Shown piece by piece: positions 54,001-64,000 of a stretch of 64,000 nucleotides of DNA. The position numbers and the translations under genes were made by a program. Every line of letters starts with the position of its first letter. The stretch's first letter is position 1. The stretch comes from Salvator merianae (taxonomy: Eukaryota; Chordata; Lepidosauria; Squamata; Teiidae), in assembly GCA_003586115.2 (NCBI GenBank), contig QVOM02000034.1, forward strand, positions 141,491,639 to 141,555,638, in the 5' to 3' direction. The notes under the pieces were generated by a model that was not told the origin of the DNA, did not search any database, and was given only the letters and a program-made list of their open reading frames with translations.

Positions 54001-54645
54001 GAACTCCTTTCTGGACCTGTATGGGTAGACTGGGAATCCATAGTACCACAGCCTCTGTTGTGTTTTCCTCCCCTGTTGCCTTCTACTTTTAATTGATGTG
54101 TGTAGGTAATTTACACTACTACTTTGGTTGCATGCCTAGTTGACTGCATGGGCATCTCCATGAGCACCTCCAAGCAACTGTCTTGTCAGAGATACATTAG
54201 AGGATTACAGTTTACTATTTTGCATTTGCAAAGTTAGTCCTCGTAGTATTTCTGCTGGTACTTGTGGTGTGCATATAAGGAGTGATATCCATAAACCCCC
54301 ATCTAATGTGCTCCTAAACAGCAGCACATAGAATTAGATAAGATGCTGCATTGTAAAGAAAAAGTGGGAGAATGTTGTTTAATTATTCTAAGCCTAGTAT
54401 GCATCACCACATATGTGTTTTACTCAAAACATCTGTGCATCCATTTGTGCACCTGTGGCTTTAATTGATCATCAAGGCCATCCAGCATGCTTATCTAGTG
54501 ATATGTTCCTGCTAGGAACATAGGATCACTGTTCATTATGCACATATTAAGTGATATTTCAGGAAATTATGATAATCATTAGTTATGGCTAAAAATCCTT
54601 ATCCATGTAATGTCAAAGTTACGTTTTAAATTTTTTGAAAAGGCC
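51070..54645. other. 3.6 kb without recognisable genes
   Basis: TTAGAGATGTGCCAAA near 51456 resembles a hAT-type end but no partner end was found. Plus ORFs 51719-52132 and 53253-53477 show no known domain. Around 53960-54010 a short reading VVCATCSKVAVTISQEL hints at a zinc-finger-like CxxC but is too weak to call. Possibly an old hAT element; not demonstrable here. Confidence 0.4.
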
Positions 54646-54651
54646 GATTAT

Positions 54652-55519
54652 GGGCCTGTTCGCACTTGTAACTAGCAAGCATCAAGGATGCTTGCTAGAC
54701 AAGTGCATTCGCACGAGAGGACGGCCGTAGCGAACCGGCAGCAGACTTCATCCGCTGCCAATCCTTACTAGCGCCCGGACAAGAAAAAAGGTGTCTGAAT
54801 CCTCACCTGAAGCTCAAAGTGAGCTTCAGGTGAGGATTCATTCGCACTCACCTCCTTGTCCGCGGCGGCGGCCATCTTTTGGGCAATCTGCCCACCCATC
54901 ATGCATGTGTGATCATGTGATCACGCAATGCATGATGGGCAATGGGGCCTGCTCCTTCACGCGGTGCCCACGCCGCCGCGATCGGGCCAGGGACGCTGGA
55001 TGAGGCTGCACTGCGCCCCGTCCGGCGTTCCGGTGCCTGATCGCGATTGCAAATGGCGGTCGCCGCGGCAGTGACCTACAAAGCGTCAGGCCGCTGCCAT
55101 GGCAACCGGGAGGCCCGCGCGGCGCACGCGGTGATGACATCATCTGTGCGGGCCTCCCGGTTGCCATGGCAGTGGCCTGACGCTTTGTAGGCCGCTGCCA
55201 CGGCAACTGCCATTCACACCCACGATCAGGCATCGGAACGCCGGACGGGGCACAGCACAGCCTCGTCCAGCGTCCCTGGCCCGATCTTGGGCCTCGCGCG
55301 GAGCTGCTGCAGTCGCCATGGCAGTGGCCAGCCGCTTGCTGGCCCCTGTCATGGCGAGCATCAGAGATGGATAATGGCATTCGCACTGGTGAATGTCATT
55401 ATCCAGCTTTGGGTCCGTTTTCAGGCCCCATCGTGCAGATGGTGTCTGCACAATGGGGTCTGTTCCACGCTAGAATGGGCTAATTATCCCATTCTAGCGT
55501 GGAAAGTGCGAACAGGCCC
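54652..55519. mobile_element. Large palindromic (foldback) element of the GGGCCT family, 868 bp
   Basis: Ends GGGCCTGTTCGCACTT and AAGTGCGAACAGGCCC are exact inverted copies. The centre is a long palindrome: about 54975-55133 pairs with about 55142-55295, including GCCAGGGACGCTGGATGAGG, CGTCCGGCGTTCCG and CTACAAAGCGTCAGGCCGCT. Smaller hairpins at 54798-54838 and 55457-55500. The minus ORF 54913-55386 is a by-product of the GC-rich arms. No transposase. Confidence 0.85.
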
Positions 55520-55904
55520 ACAGTGTGAAGAAACAGTTCTTGAAAGATTCAGAAGTTGATGTATTGTCATCTTAAGCATACATATTTGTACAAAAAAATT
55601 CTTCATCTTTTTTTTTAAAAAACATATTTTATTATTCTTGTATTTCAAATATAAAAAATTACAGTTTACCTTACATTCTTGTATCACTATTATTATCAAA
55701 TTCCCCCTTCATTAACAGTTTCTTCTAAACTTCCTGTTCTTCAACATCCTGTTTTCTTTCCTTCTTTTTCCACAGAAACTCTTCTTTCTTTTTCTTTTTC
55801 TTTTTATTCTTCAAATCCAGCCATCGCAAGTCCATTATCCATCTCTTGCAGAAAGTCAATAAAGGGTTTCCAGTTCCTGTGAAACCTATCAACTGTCTTA
55901 ATTC

Positions 55905-58900
55905 TCAAAAGATTGTCAGTTTGTCCATCTCGGCCAACTCCATCATTTTCACTAACCAATCATCCACCGTTGGTAATAACTCTCCTTTCCACTTCTGAGC
56001 ATATACAATTCTGGCAGCAGTTACCATATTTTGCAATAACATATTGACACCTTCAACATTATTTTCCACTATCCCCAATAGGAATAATTCCAGTCTAAAA
56101 GGAATGTTTGTCTTTAAAATTTTCTGCATAGCTGTGTGAATTTGAACCCAATACTTTTTGGTTTTTACACAAGTCCACCACATATGATAAAAAGTACCCT
56201 CATGCTTCTTCCATTTCCAACACTTACTTGACATACCTTGATACATTTTTGAAATTCTAAAAGGTATTAAGTACCATCGATACATCATCTTATATATATT
56301 TTCTTTCAACATATTACATACAGTAAATTTCATATCTTTGATCCACAATTTTTCCCGTTGCTCCGTTGAAATATTATAACCAAAATTTTGTGCCCATTTT
56401 ATCATACAATCTTTAACTTGCTCTTGTTCTAATTCTATTTTCCAAAGAAAATCATACAATACCCCTATAATCCCCCTTTCTTCTTTTTCCAATTTTTCTT
56501 CCCATTTCTGTCTTTCTAATTCAAAATTCATCCTTCTTTTATCTCCTTAAAAAACATCCATCAATTGAGCATACATTAGCCATTGTACCTCTAATCCCTC
56601 CTGGTTTAACTGATCTCTCGTTTTCAAAGAGAATTCATCTGTTTCATTATTTTTACTCAACACCTCCTCATATTTAATCCATCATTCCCTTCTCCCAAAT
56701 TCTTTAAACAAAGCTTCATGAGGTGAAACCCACATTGGTATTCTGGGATACAATTTACTCCTGTACTTACTCCAAGTTATCCATAACGCATGTCTTACAT
56801 AATGATTCTTAAATGCCACATTTACTTTAACTTTATCATACCACAAGTAACCGTGTAAACCATATCTTAAATCAAAACCTTCCAGTTGCAACAGTCTTTT
56901 ATCTCTTAGCCAAAACCATTTAGCAATCCAACTTAAACAACAGGCAGCAAAATATAATTTTAAATTAGGTAAACCCAACCCTCCTCTTTCTTTTGCATCT
57001 TGCATCAATTTAAAGCGTAGTCTTGGCTTTTTGCCTTGCCATATAAATCTTGTCAAGTCCTTTTGCCACTTTTTGAATACCTCGTCTTTAATTATAATCG
57101 GTATAGATTGAAACAAAAACATCACTCTTGGCAAGACATTCATTTTTAAAACTGAGATTCTACCCAGTAACGATAATTTCAATTTAGACCATCTTTCCAA
57201 GTCTTGCTTAACTTGCGACCAAAGTTTCGCATAATTGTTCTGATACAATGCCAAGTTTTGTTTAGTCAACCATACTCCTAAATATTTAACTTTCTTTTCA
57301 ATATCAAAGCCAGATTTTCTTCCCAGATCTTCTTGCTCTTTCTTTGTCATATTTTTTACCAGTATTTTGGTTTTTTTCTCATTAATTTTCAGTCCTGCCA
57401 CTCGCCCAAATGTCTCTATCACATGTTTAACTGTTTCTATTGATTCCTTCTGATCTTTCAAAATAATTACTATGTCATCTGCAAAAGCTCTCAGCCTATA
57501 ATCTTCTTTTTTGATCTTCAGACTTTCAATATTTGTCTCTTGTCTTATAGCTCTATTCATTACCTCTAACACCAATATAAATAAAAGTGGTGAGAGTAGA
57601 CATCCTTGTCTTGTACCTTTTTGTATTGCAAATTTTTGTGTAACGTCTCCATTTATTGTAAGTTGTGCTGACTGTGTTGTATATATTGCTCTAATCCATT
57701 TTGTAAAGTTCTCTCCAAAGTTCATCGTATCTAGAAGATTCAACATAAAATTCCAGTTCAGATTGTCAAAGGCTTTTTCGGCATCCAGAAAGATTAGTGC
57801 TGCTTGCACTTCATTATGAGACTCTCAATATTCTATAACGTCGATTATACTTCTTATATTGTCCTTCATTTGTCTTTTGGGGAGAAATCCCACTTCATCT
57901 TGGTGAATAAATTCTTGTAACACCTGTTTTAGCCTTGTTGCCATTATACTTGCAAAAACTTTATAATCATTATTCAGTAGTGAAATTGGTCTGTAATTTT
58001 TTGGGGACGTCAAGTCCTGTCCCTCTTTTGGAATTAATGTTATAAACGATTTTTCCCAACTTTCCGGTATTTTCCCACTGTCCAATATATCATTCATTGT
58101 CATTAGTAGTGGTTGCTGCAGTTCCTCTTGAAGTACTTTATAATAAATTGCTGTTAAACCATCCGGCCCTGGAGCCTTTCCTCCTTTCATTTTCTTAATA
58201 GCATCAGATAGTTCCTTTGATGTTATAGGTGCATTCAACATAGTTCTATATTCTTGTGAAATTTGTGGCAGATTTTGTTTTTCCAAGTAATTTTTAATAT
58301 CTTCCTCTAAAACTTCTTTCTTTCTATAGAGTTTTTCATAGAACTCACACATTACTCTCTGTATATCTATTTTGTTTGTTACCTCTTTATCCGCCTCTTT
58401 CAACTTCAAGATGACCTTATTGGCTTTTTCCTTTCTCAGTTTGTATGCTAGCCACTTCCCTGGTTTATTGGCTGATTCAAAATTCCTTTGCTTCAAATAA
58501 GTTAATTTCTTCTCCATTTCCTCAACGTCCATCATTGAGAGTTCTTTTTGTAAGATTTTTAAATTTCTTAGCGTCTCTCGACAGTCTGGCTTTTGCTTTA
58601 ATTCTCTCTCCTTCTTCTTAATCTCTTCTGATAGTTTCTGTGTTTTGCTTGTTTTTTCTTCTTCATTTCATTATTCAGTCTAATCAAATGACCCCTCATA
58701 AATGCTTTACTGGCATCCCATACAGTATTCAGAGGTGTCCCTTTGCCAAATTAGCTTCAAAATATTCTCTTAATTTTCTTTTACATTGCTCTATCATTTC
58801 TTCTTTTTTCAAAATATATTCATTTACTCTCCATTTAGATTTTCTCGTTCTACATCCTATCACTACTTTTACTGGGTTGTGGTCCGCAAATGTTTTGGGC

Positions 58901-59563
58901 AAAATGTCCACTTCCATTACCAGATTTGCAATTATCTTTGATATTAAAATCATATCAATCCTTGAAAGCGATTTGTGTCTCTCCGAAAAATATGTATAAT
59001 CTTTTGCATTGCCATTCTTATATCTCCACGTATCCTGTAGTTGCAAGATTTCCATTAAGTCAAAAAAGGATTTTGGTAATTTACCTTGCGTAGCTTTAAT
59101 GTCTTTTGATGCTAATTTATCCATTGATGGGTCAATGACTCCGTTCCAATCTCCTAGAAGGCACCAATTTTCATAATCGAGGGTCAATATTTTATCTCTT
59201 AGATCTTCAAAGAACTTCTGCTTTTCTGTGTTTGGCGCATATATCCCTAAAAATCAAAATTTTAATTCCATTCATTTCAATTTCAACACCAATAAATCTT
59301 CCATCCTTGTCTTTTATTTTTAACTTAGGATTCAAATGTTGTTTGGCATATATCACTACACCATTTTTCTTTTTAAGGCCTGATGCAATAAATTCTTGTC
59401 CCAATGCGTTTTGAATCAAATACTTCTCATCTTTATTACAGATATGACTTTCTTGAATACATATCAGATCTAAATTCAATTTCTTAAGCTTATGAAAAAA
59501 TGTTCTCCCTTTTTTTGGTGCATTCAGTCCATTTACATTTAAAGTCACAAATTTACACTCCAT
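55905..59563 (-). pseudogene. L1 ORF2 (endonuclease-reverse transcriptase), broken
   Basis: Frames in order: 59207-59563 (FVTLNVNGLNAPKKGRT, CIQESHI: endonuclease start), 58729-59187 (LLGDWNGVID, SRIDMILIS, ADHNPV: endonuclease end), 57825-58535 (KAPGPDGLTAIYYKVL, NYRPISLLN, DEVGFLPKRQ), 56682-57809 (LDAEKAFDNLNW, KGTRQGCLLSPLLF, RAFADDIVI with catalytic FADD, LGVW) and 55905-56531 (C-terminal part with HMWWTCVKTKKYW). Disrupted by at least four indels or stops. Confidence 0.9.
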
Positions 59564-60368
59564 CTTGGTTTGCTTTATTAGCTTCTACTATTCTCACTAC
59601 TTGTTGGTCTTCAACTTGCCTTTCTCCTTCTGACTTCCGGGGCTCCTCTTCCATCTCATCCAATCTTTTTCCATACTTCTGCAGGAAGTTATGCATCTTA
59701 TCCACTGAGTTCAATCTGAATCTTTGATGATTCCATGTGAAGATTACTCCTTCTGGAATATCCCATCGAAAAGATACCCTCTTTTTTTTCAACAAATCTA
59801 TCAATCTTGTGTACTCTTTTCTCCTTTGTAAAATTTTTCTTGGAACTTCCTTTAACAAAATAATTTGACCTTGATCTGTACGTATAGGTGATTCAAAATG
59901 TCTTGCTAAAACAGCATCTCTTGTAGATTTCTTCACAAAAAGGACCAATACATCCCTTGGAACCTTGTTTATTTTGGCAAATCTCGTGTTGATTCGAAAG
60001 GCCCGGTCCACTTGATCATCAAAGTATGTTTCCTCTACTTGCATTGCTTGTGCTAGCAATCCAATTATTAATTGCTGCGTATCCTCATCCTCTTCTTCAG
60101 GTAAATTTCTAAATGTGATATAATATTCCATGTCCTTAAATTCAGCAATCAACTGTGTGTGTTCAAATGGTGCCATTTGCCCATCCTGCACCATAGATTT
60201 TGTTTGAAGGGTTTCCACTTTAGCATCTAACTTGTTAGAGACCTCTTCCAAACTTAAAACCTTGTCTTTTATTTCATGCACTTCAGTACGTAGTGCCCCA
60301 AATTCCTTTTTAAAGTCCTGTCTTAGTCTTTCCATCTCTTTTTTCTGATCCGAATTTTTTTTTTTCAT
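59553..60368 (-). CDS. L1 ORF1 protein, 271 codons
   Basis: Open frame starting MKKKNSDQKKEMERLRQ with a heptad-rich coiled coil (about residues 1-65: LRTEVHEIKDKVLSLEEVSN), an RRM-like central domain (EYYITFRNLPEEED at about 80-95) and the C-terminal domain (RDVLVLFVKKSTRDAVLA, then IILLKEVPRKILQRRKEYTR). This is the RNA-binding chaperone of L1. Its end overlaps the start of ORF2 (59563) by 11 nt. Whether the natural start lies further upstream is unclear. Confidence 0.85.
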   Translation of the reverse strand: MKKKNSDQKKEMERLRQDFKKEFGALRTEVHEIKDKVLSLEEVSNKLDAKVETLQTKSMVQDGQMAPFEHTQLIAEFKDMEYYITFRNLPEEEDEDTQQLIIGLLAQAMQVEETYFDDQVDRAFRINTRFAKINKVPRDVLVLFVKKSTRDAVLARHFESPIRTDQGQIILLKEVPRKILQRRKEYTRLIDLLKKKRVSFRWDIPEGVIFTWNHQRFRLNSVDKMHNFLQKYGKRLDEMEEEPRKSEGERQVEDQQVVRIVEANKANQDGV

Positions 60369-60451
60369 TTCCGCAAGAATTTTATTGACCTTTAACTCTA
60401 GAAGACTCTGGACTTCTGGGTTTGAATCCCTTCTCTGATCCTTTCTTCATC

Positions 60452-61197
60452 ATAAAAAATACATATTGTTGCAAAAAAAAAGTGAAGTTGAGGAGGAGCT
60501 TGATGAAGCACAGGATATTTCTGGGCATCATGACAAGGGTAGGTTTCCCAAATGTGAATGATTACTTCACCTGTAGGTTTCTTATTTTAAAAAAAATGCA
60601 TATTTTTTTTTTCTAAAATAAGAATTATTTATTTAATGCGTATAAATTATTTTTGTAGGTTATTACAGCACTAGGTGAATTGTTATCCCATTTCTTTCAA
60701 TATAAGAAATAGCATCATTTGTAATCTTTGGTCTGGTTAATTTATGTTTTCTTAATTTTTAGTTACAATCACAAGTACAGATAATGAATTTTAGGCTTAT
60801 ATTGTCTGAACAAGAGTTATTAAGTGTAGCTGCAGGGATGAAAGTTTACTTACATAACATATTGCAAGGATCTGTTTCTCTAAGAGAGAAATCACAGTAT
60901 AGTTTTTCATGTTTCTTTATTCCAATGGTATTGCAAAATATATTCATATGAATATTACTTTTTTTTGCTAATATACCTACATCATTGCTGGGTGATTTAT
61001 AAATTATTAAATTTATGTGCATATGTTTAAACTATAGCAGATGTTGTGGTGGATCAACATTTTTTTTTTAATATTCAAAGCTGTGCATATGCCATAGCAT
61101 GAGTTATAATAGAAATATAACCTGATTGACATTAAAATGTTGACATGGATGTGCTAACAGTTAGAAATAAAACATTGCAAGATTGAACAGACTTTGC
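60452..61197. other. AT-rich stretch without features
   Basis: No ORF, repeat family or palindrome recognised apart from short A and T runs. Confidence 0.5.
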
Positions 61198-61565
61198 TGT
61201 GTGGTGGCCATCCACACTGCGAGGTCAGAAACATCCCAGAAATATGTGTACGAATGCTGGCCACCTGCCATGACAGCAGTCAGAGAAACATCCGGCCACT
61301 GCCAGGGCGACCAGGGACACGGCACATGACTGTGCAGCCGCAGCTGTACCATTCAGTGCAGTGTTCACATTCGGAAATAGATGTGAATGCTTCATACCAG
61401 GAACAGTCCAGCTGCTCCTGGTACAGGTGCAGAGTTCAATTTAGTGATCTAGTAGCGATCAGGAGTGACTGTAGCCTCGTCCTGATCACTAGGGCTGCCA
61501 CGCAGTGTGGACACATTTCACTAGTGAGTGACAGACGCGTACTAGTGAAAAGTGCAAACAGGCCC
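61198..61565. mobile_element. MITE of the GGGCCT family, right half clear
   Basis: The right end GTGAAAAGTGCAAACAGGCCC matches the family terminus; inside are GTCCAGCTGCTCCTGGTACAG (shared with the 142-bp hairpin at 18568) and GATCAGGAGTGACT/CGTCCTGATCACTAG. The left end is not defined. Confidence 0.65.
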
Positions 61566-62775
61566 ATTCAGAAAATGTAGGAAGCTATATTAATTATAGT
61601 AAGTGCTTTGTGGTCTGATAATGATGGTAGCCCTAATTTCTTAATTTTTCCATTTCAGATACTAAAAACAAAGAATTTAGATGAGCCACAAAGCAAGCCA
61701 TTTGTGGCTTACGAGAACAAAATAAGACATTGAGGAACTACTGAAATCACTCTTGGAAAGGGATAAAAATTGAGTATTATTGATGCTACCATTTTTTTAA
61801 ATTAATGTTACTATTGTTGATTGTTTTTTAAATACGGATTCTGTATTTATATTCTGTACAGTTATCAGCATTAAAAATGTTATGTTGAAACAGAATCATG
61901 TTATAATTTAGAAGTCATATTAAACTATTTTTGGCAATGCAACAAAACTTCAGTTGGTAACTAAAACAAACAAACAAACTGCCTTATACTTTTCAATATT
62001 AAGAAGCCTTCCTAATCGATCAATGTTGTACACATTGAGATTTTTTTAATATAAACAGATGTGACATAATGCTTCCCCAATCTAACTTGTATGAGATTAA
62101 CTGAATAGAGGGGATGTCCAGAGTAGAGAACAGTGCTAGTGACATTGAGATCTGTGCAATTTTGCGGTACATAACTTGTAGCAGCAAATCAAATTGAAAA
62201 AATTTCAAGATGTAAGGTATAATTATCTGGGAGAGTTAGAGCCAACAACTGTTTGGATTGTCTCATGATTCCATGGCTAAAATAATCTTCACAACCAAAC
62301 TTGTAGTGTTTCTCTTAAAGTAGCATTCTGTTATCCCAACATTTCTCTCAGTTTGTACAATGCAAGGTGAACTGCTCATTCTTTGAAAATCAGTTTTGGT
62401 TTTAGGAAAATGATGCTAATGTTGTTTCTGATGCTTAGTAATCCTAAAATGAATTGTTATAAATACGGGCCTGAAAAGCCATTTTGCAAAGAAAAAAAGG
62501 AAGGAGAGGTTTTTTTTTATAATACACACACACCATACACTGATTCATCTCAAGGAAAAAACATATACCATGATCGACTACAAAAATGAGTACATTCAGA
62601 AAGGCTGCAGGCGGCCTTCCACCAGCACAAAGTGAGCACTGATATTTGAGTCAATGAGAGGAAGGATATCCATCACTCATGATAATATTGGCTTCTTTCA
62701 TGAACATTAATAACAGCAAGATGTGAAATGCACACACTAAAAAGAGTATGAGTGATAGCAATTGGGAAGGACAAG
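61566..62775. other. AT-rich stretch without features
   Basis: Short ORFs only (for example 62383-62589), none recognisable. No repeat family identified. Confidence 0.5.
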
Positions 62776-62779
62776 CTGT

Positions 62780-63000
62780 TTCCTTAGCCAAAGGCCAGGG
62801 TAAATAGATGTGTCTTCATTACTATTCTACACATGAATATTAGAGGTGCTTAGGACAACTCAAGGGAAATTGTAATTAACAGTCTAGGGGATGCCACTGA
62901 AACTGCCCTATCCCAAGTGCCCACTCCAACAGCTATTGAATGTGGTGGTACAACCAGGAAGGCCTCTCATCCACACCTCAAGGCATAAGCAAGTTGTTAT
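62780..63000 (-). mobile_element. L2 3' fragment
   Basis: The same block as 11935-12160: AGCCAAAGGC..GGTAAATAGATGTGTCTTC, CACTGAAACTGCCCTATCCC, AGTGCCCACTCCAACAGCTATTGAA and GGTGGTACAACCAGGAAGGCC. It lies directly inside the telomere-like array. Confidence 0.8.
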
Positions 63001-63048
63001 GGGAGGGGGATAAAATAAATCACATTTCAGAACATTCTAAAGGTGTAC

Positions 63049-63194
63049 GTTTAAGATAGGGTAGGGTTTAACTTTACGGTTAGGCTTAAGGTTAGGGTTA
63101 GGGTGAGGGTTGGGTAGGGTGAGGGTCAGGGTCTGGGTTGGGTTAGGGTTAGAGTTAGGGTTATTGTTAGGGTTAGGGTTAGGGTTTGATTAGG

Positions 63195-63226
<32 letters not shown>

Positions 63227-64000
63227 TAGGGTTAGGGTTCGGTTAGGGTTAGGGTTAGGGATAGAGTTAGGGTTCGGTTTAGGCTTAGGCATAGGGTTAG
63301 AGATAGGGATAGGGTTAGGGTTAGGGTTCGGATTAGGATTAAGCTTAGAGTTAGGCTTAGGGTTAGCTATAGGTTTAGGGTTAGGGTTAGGTTTAGGATT
63401 GGGTTTGCGTTCAGGTTAGGTTTAGCGTGAGGATTTGGGTTACGATTATTGCTAGGTTTAGGATTCGGGTCAGGGTTAGGGTTAGGGTTAGGGTTAGAGT
63501 TAGGGTTAGGATTAGGTTAACGGCTAGGGACAAGTTTAGGGTTAGAGTTAGGATTAAGGTTGTGTCCCTGTTACGGTTCGGATTAGGATTAGAGTTAGGG
63601 TTACGGTAAAGGCGAGGGTTATCATTAGGGTCATGCTTAGGGTTAGGGTTTTTCTTAGCGCTAGCGTTAGGGATAGGTTTAGTGTTAGGTTTAGTGTTAT
63701 GGTTAGGGTTAAAGTTAGGGATAGGGTTAGGGTTAGGGATAGGGATAGGGTTAGAGTTACGGTTAGGGATAGGGTTAGGGTTAGGGTGAGGAATAGAGTT
63801 AGGGTTTCGGTTAGGGGTACAGGTAGGGGTTATTGCTAGGTTTACGATTACATTTAGGGATAGGGTAAGGATTAGGGTTAGGGTGTGGGTTAGGGTTAAG
63901 GTTAAGGTTAGGTTTAGGGTTAGTGTTGGGTAGGGTTAGGTTTAGGGTCAGGGTCAGGGTCAGGGTCAAGTTCAGGGTCAGGCTCTAAGTTAGGTTAGGG
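63049..64000 (+). repeat. Degenerate TTAGGG-type telomeric array
   Basis: Nearly 950 bp of hexamer-like repeats: TTAGGG is commonest, mixed with TGAGGG (five in a row near 63196-63225), TTAGGGA, TTCGG, TTACGG, TTAGGC, TTAGAG and GTCAGG (63945-63975). The plus strand is G-rich and runs to the window edge, the orientation expected if the chromosome end lies to the right. No long run of perfect TTAGGG is seen, so this is proximal telomere/subtelomere or an interstitial relic. Arginine/valine- and glycine/leucine-repeat ORFs here are artefacts. Confidence 0.95.

Larger units (their letters stand above)
55608..60442 (-). mobile_element. L1 LINE, nearly full length, 4.8 kb
   Basis: Minus strand. 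Target duplication TTCTTCATC at 55599-55607 and 60443-60451, with a poly-A tail (TTTTTTTTT on the plus strand) at the left end. ORF1 is open; ORF2 is broken into five frames by small indels and stops but otherwise continuous from endonuclease to C-terminus. The most complete LINE in the window. Confidence 0.9.

Noticed and set aside
54913..55386. 157-codon ORF
   Set aside because: Lies in the GC-rich arms of a palindromic element; composition explains it.
63186..63839. ORFs encoding RVRVRV and GLGLGL repeats
   Set aside because: Direct translation of TTAGGG/GTGAGG-type repeats.

Overview
The window is nuclear DNA of a vertebrate, most likely a squamate reptile (lizard type). The inference rests on the repeat mixture: BovB/RTE, several CR1 subfamilies (one with the bird/reptile CR1 3' end), L1, L2, DIRS and Ty3/gypsy-like retroelements, Tc1/mariner, hAT and Helitron DNA transposons, and a tRNA-derived SINE, together with vertebrate TTAGGG-type repeats at the right edge. 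There are no bacterial or phage genes.

One host gene can be supported: DELE1, the mitochondrial stress-relay protein with Sel1-like repeats, on the minus strand. Eight coding exons were found between 37389 (start codon) and 251. All junctions have AG/GT sites and all reading phases agree (1,2,0,1,1,0,1,0), giving 795 nt or 265 codons. The gene then runs off the left edge, so the C-terminal Sel1 repeats lie outside the window. Exons total 0.8 kb of a 37 kb span; the introns (up to 19.2 kb) are packed with transposons.

Region by region. 1-3.5 kb: DELE1 exons 8 and 7 with an L2 scrap and an LTR-like block between them. 3.5-14.6 kb (intron 6): a Tc1-like transposon carrying a Helitron and a GC-rich hAT element at base-exact junctions, a long CR1 with an esterase-like ORF1 and an open reverse transcriptase ORF, a SINE inside it, another Tc1 fragment and L2. 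14.6-17.9 kb: exons 6, 5, 4 and 3. 17.9-37.1 kb (intron 2): a 142-bp perfect hairpin MITE, then a nest of about 15 kb that looks like one BovB LINE split by a gypsy-like LTR element (itself holding a CR1), a DIRS element and a CR1 (itself holding a hAT and a Tc1-like element). The hAT holds a 23-copy, 47-bp tandem array without length changes. 37.1-37.4 kb: exons 2 and 1, with the presumed promoter just beyond.

37.6-64 kb, upstream of DELE1, holds no gene I can recognise. It contains L2, CR1 and internally deleted L1 copies, an LTR split by an L1 that is split by a CR1, several palindromic MITEs sharing a GGGCCT...AGGCCC end, and a 4.8-kb L1 with a 9-bp target duplication. The last 0.95 kb is a degenerate TTAGGG-like array with its G-rich strand running to the right, as expected toward a chromosome end, although interstitial repeats cannot be excluded.

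The main points of interest are the nested-insertion record, the tandem arrays inside hAT elements, an upstream ORF that overlaps the DELE1 start codon, and the closeness of DELE1 to telomere-like repeats. I found no convincing new multi-gene system.
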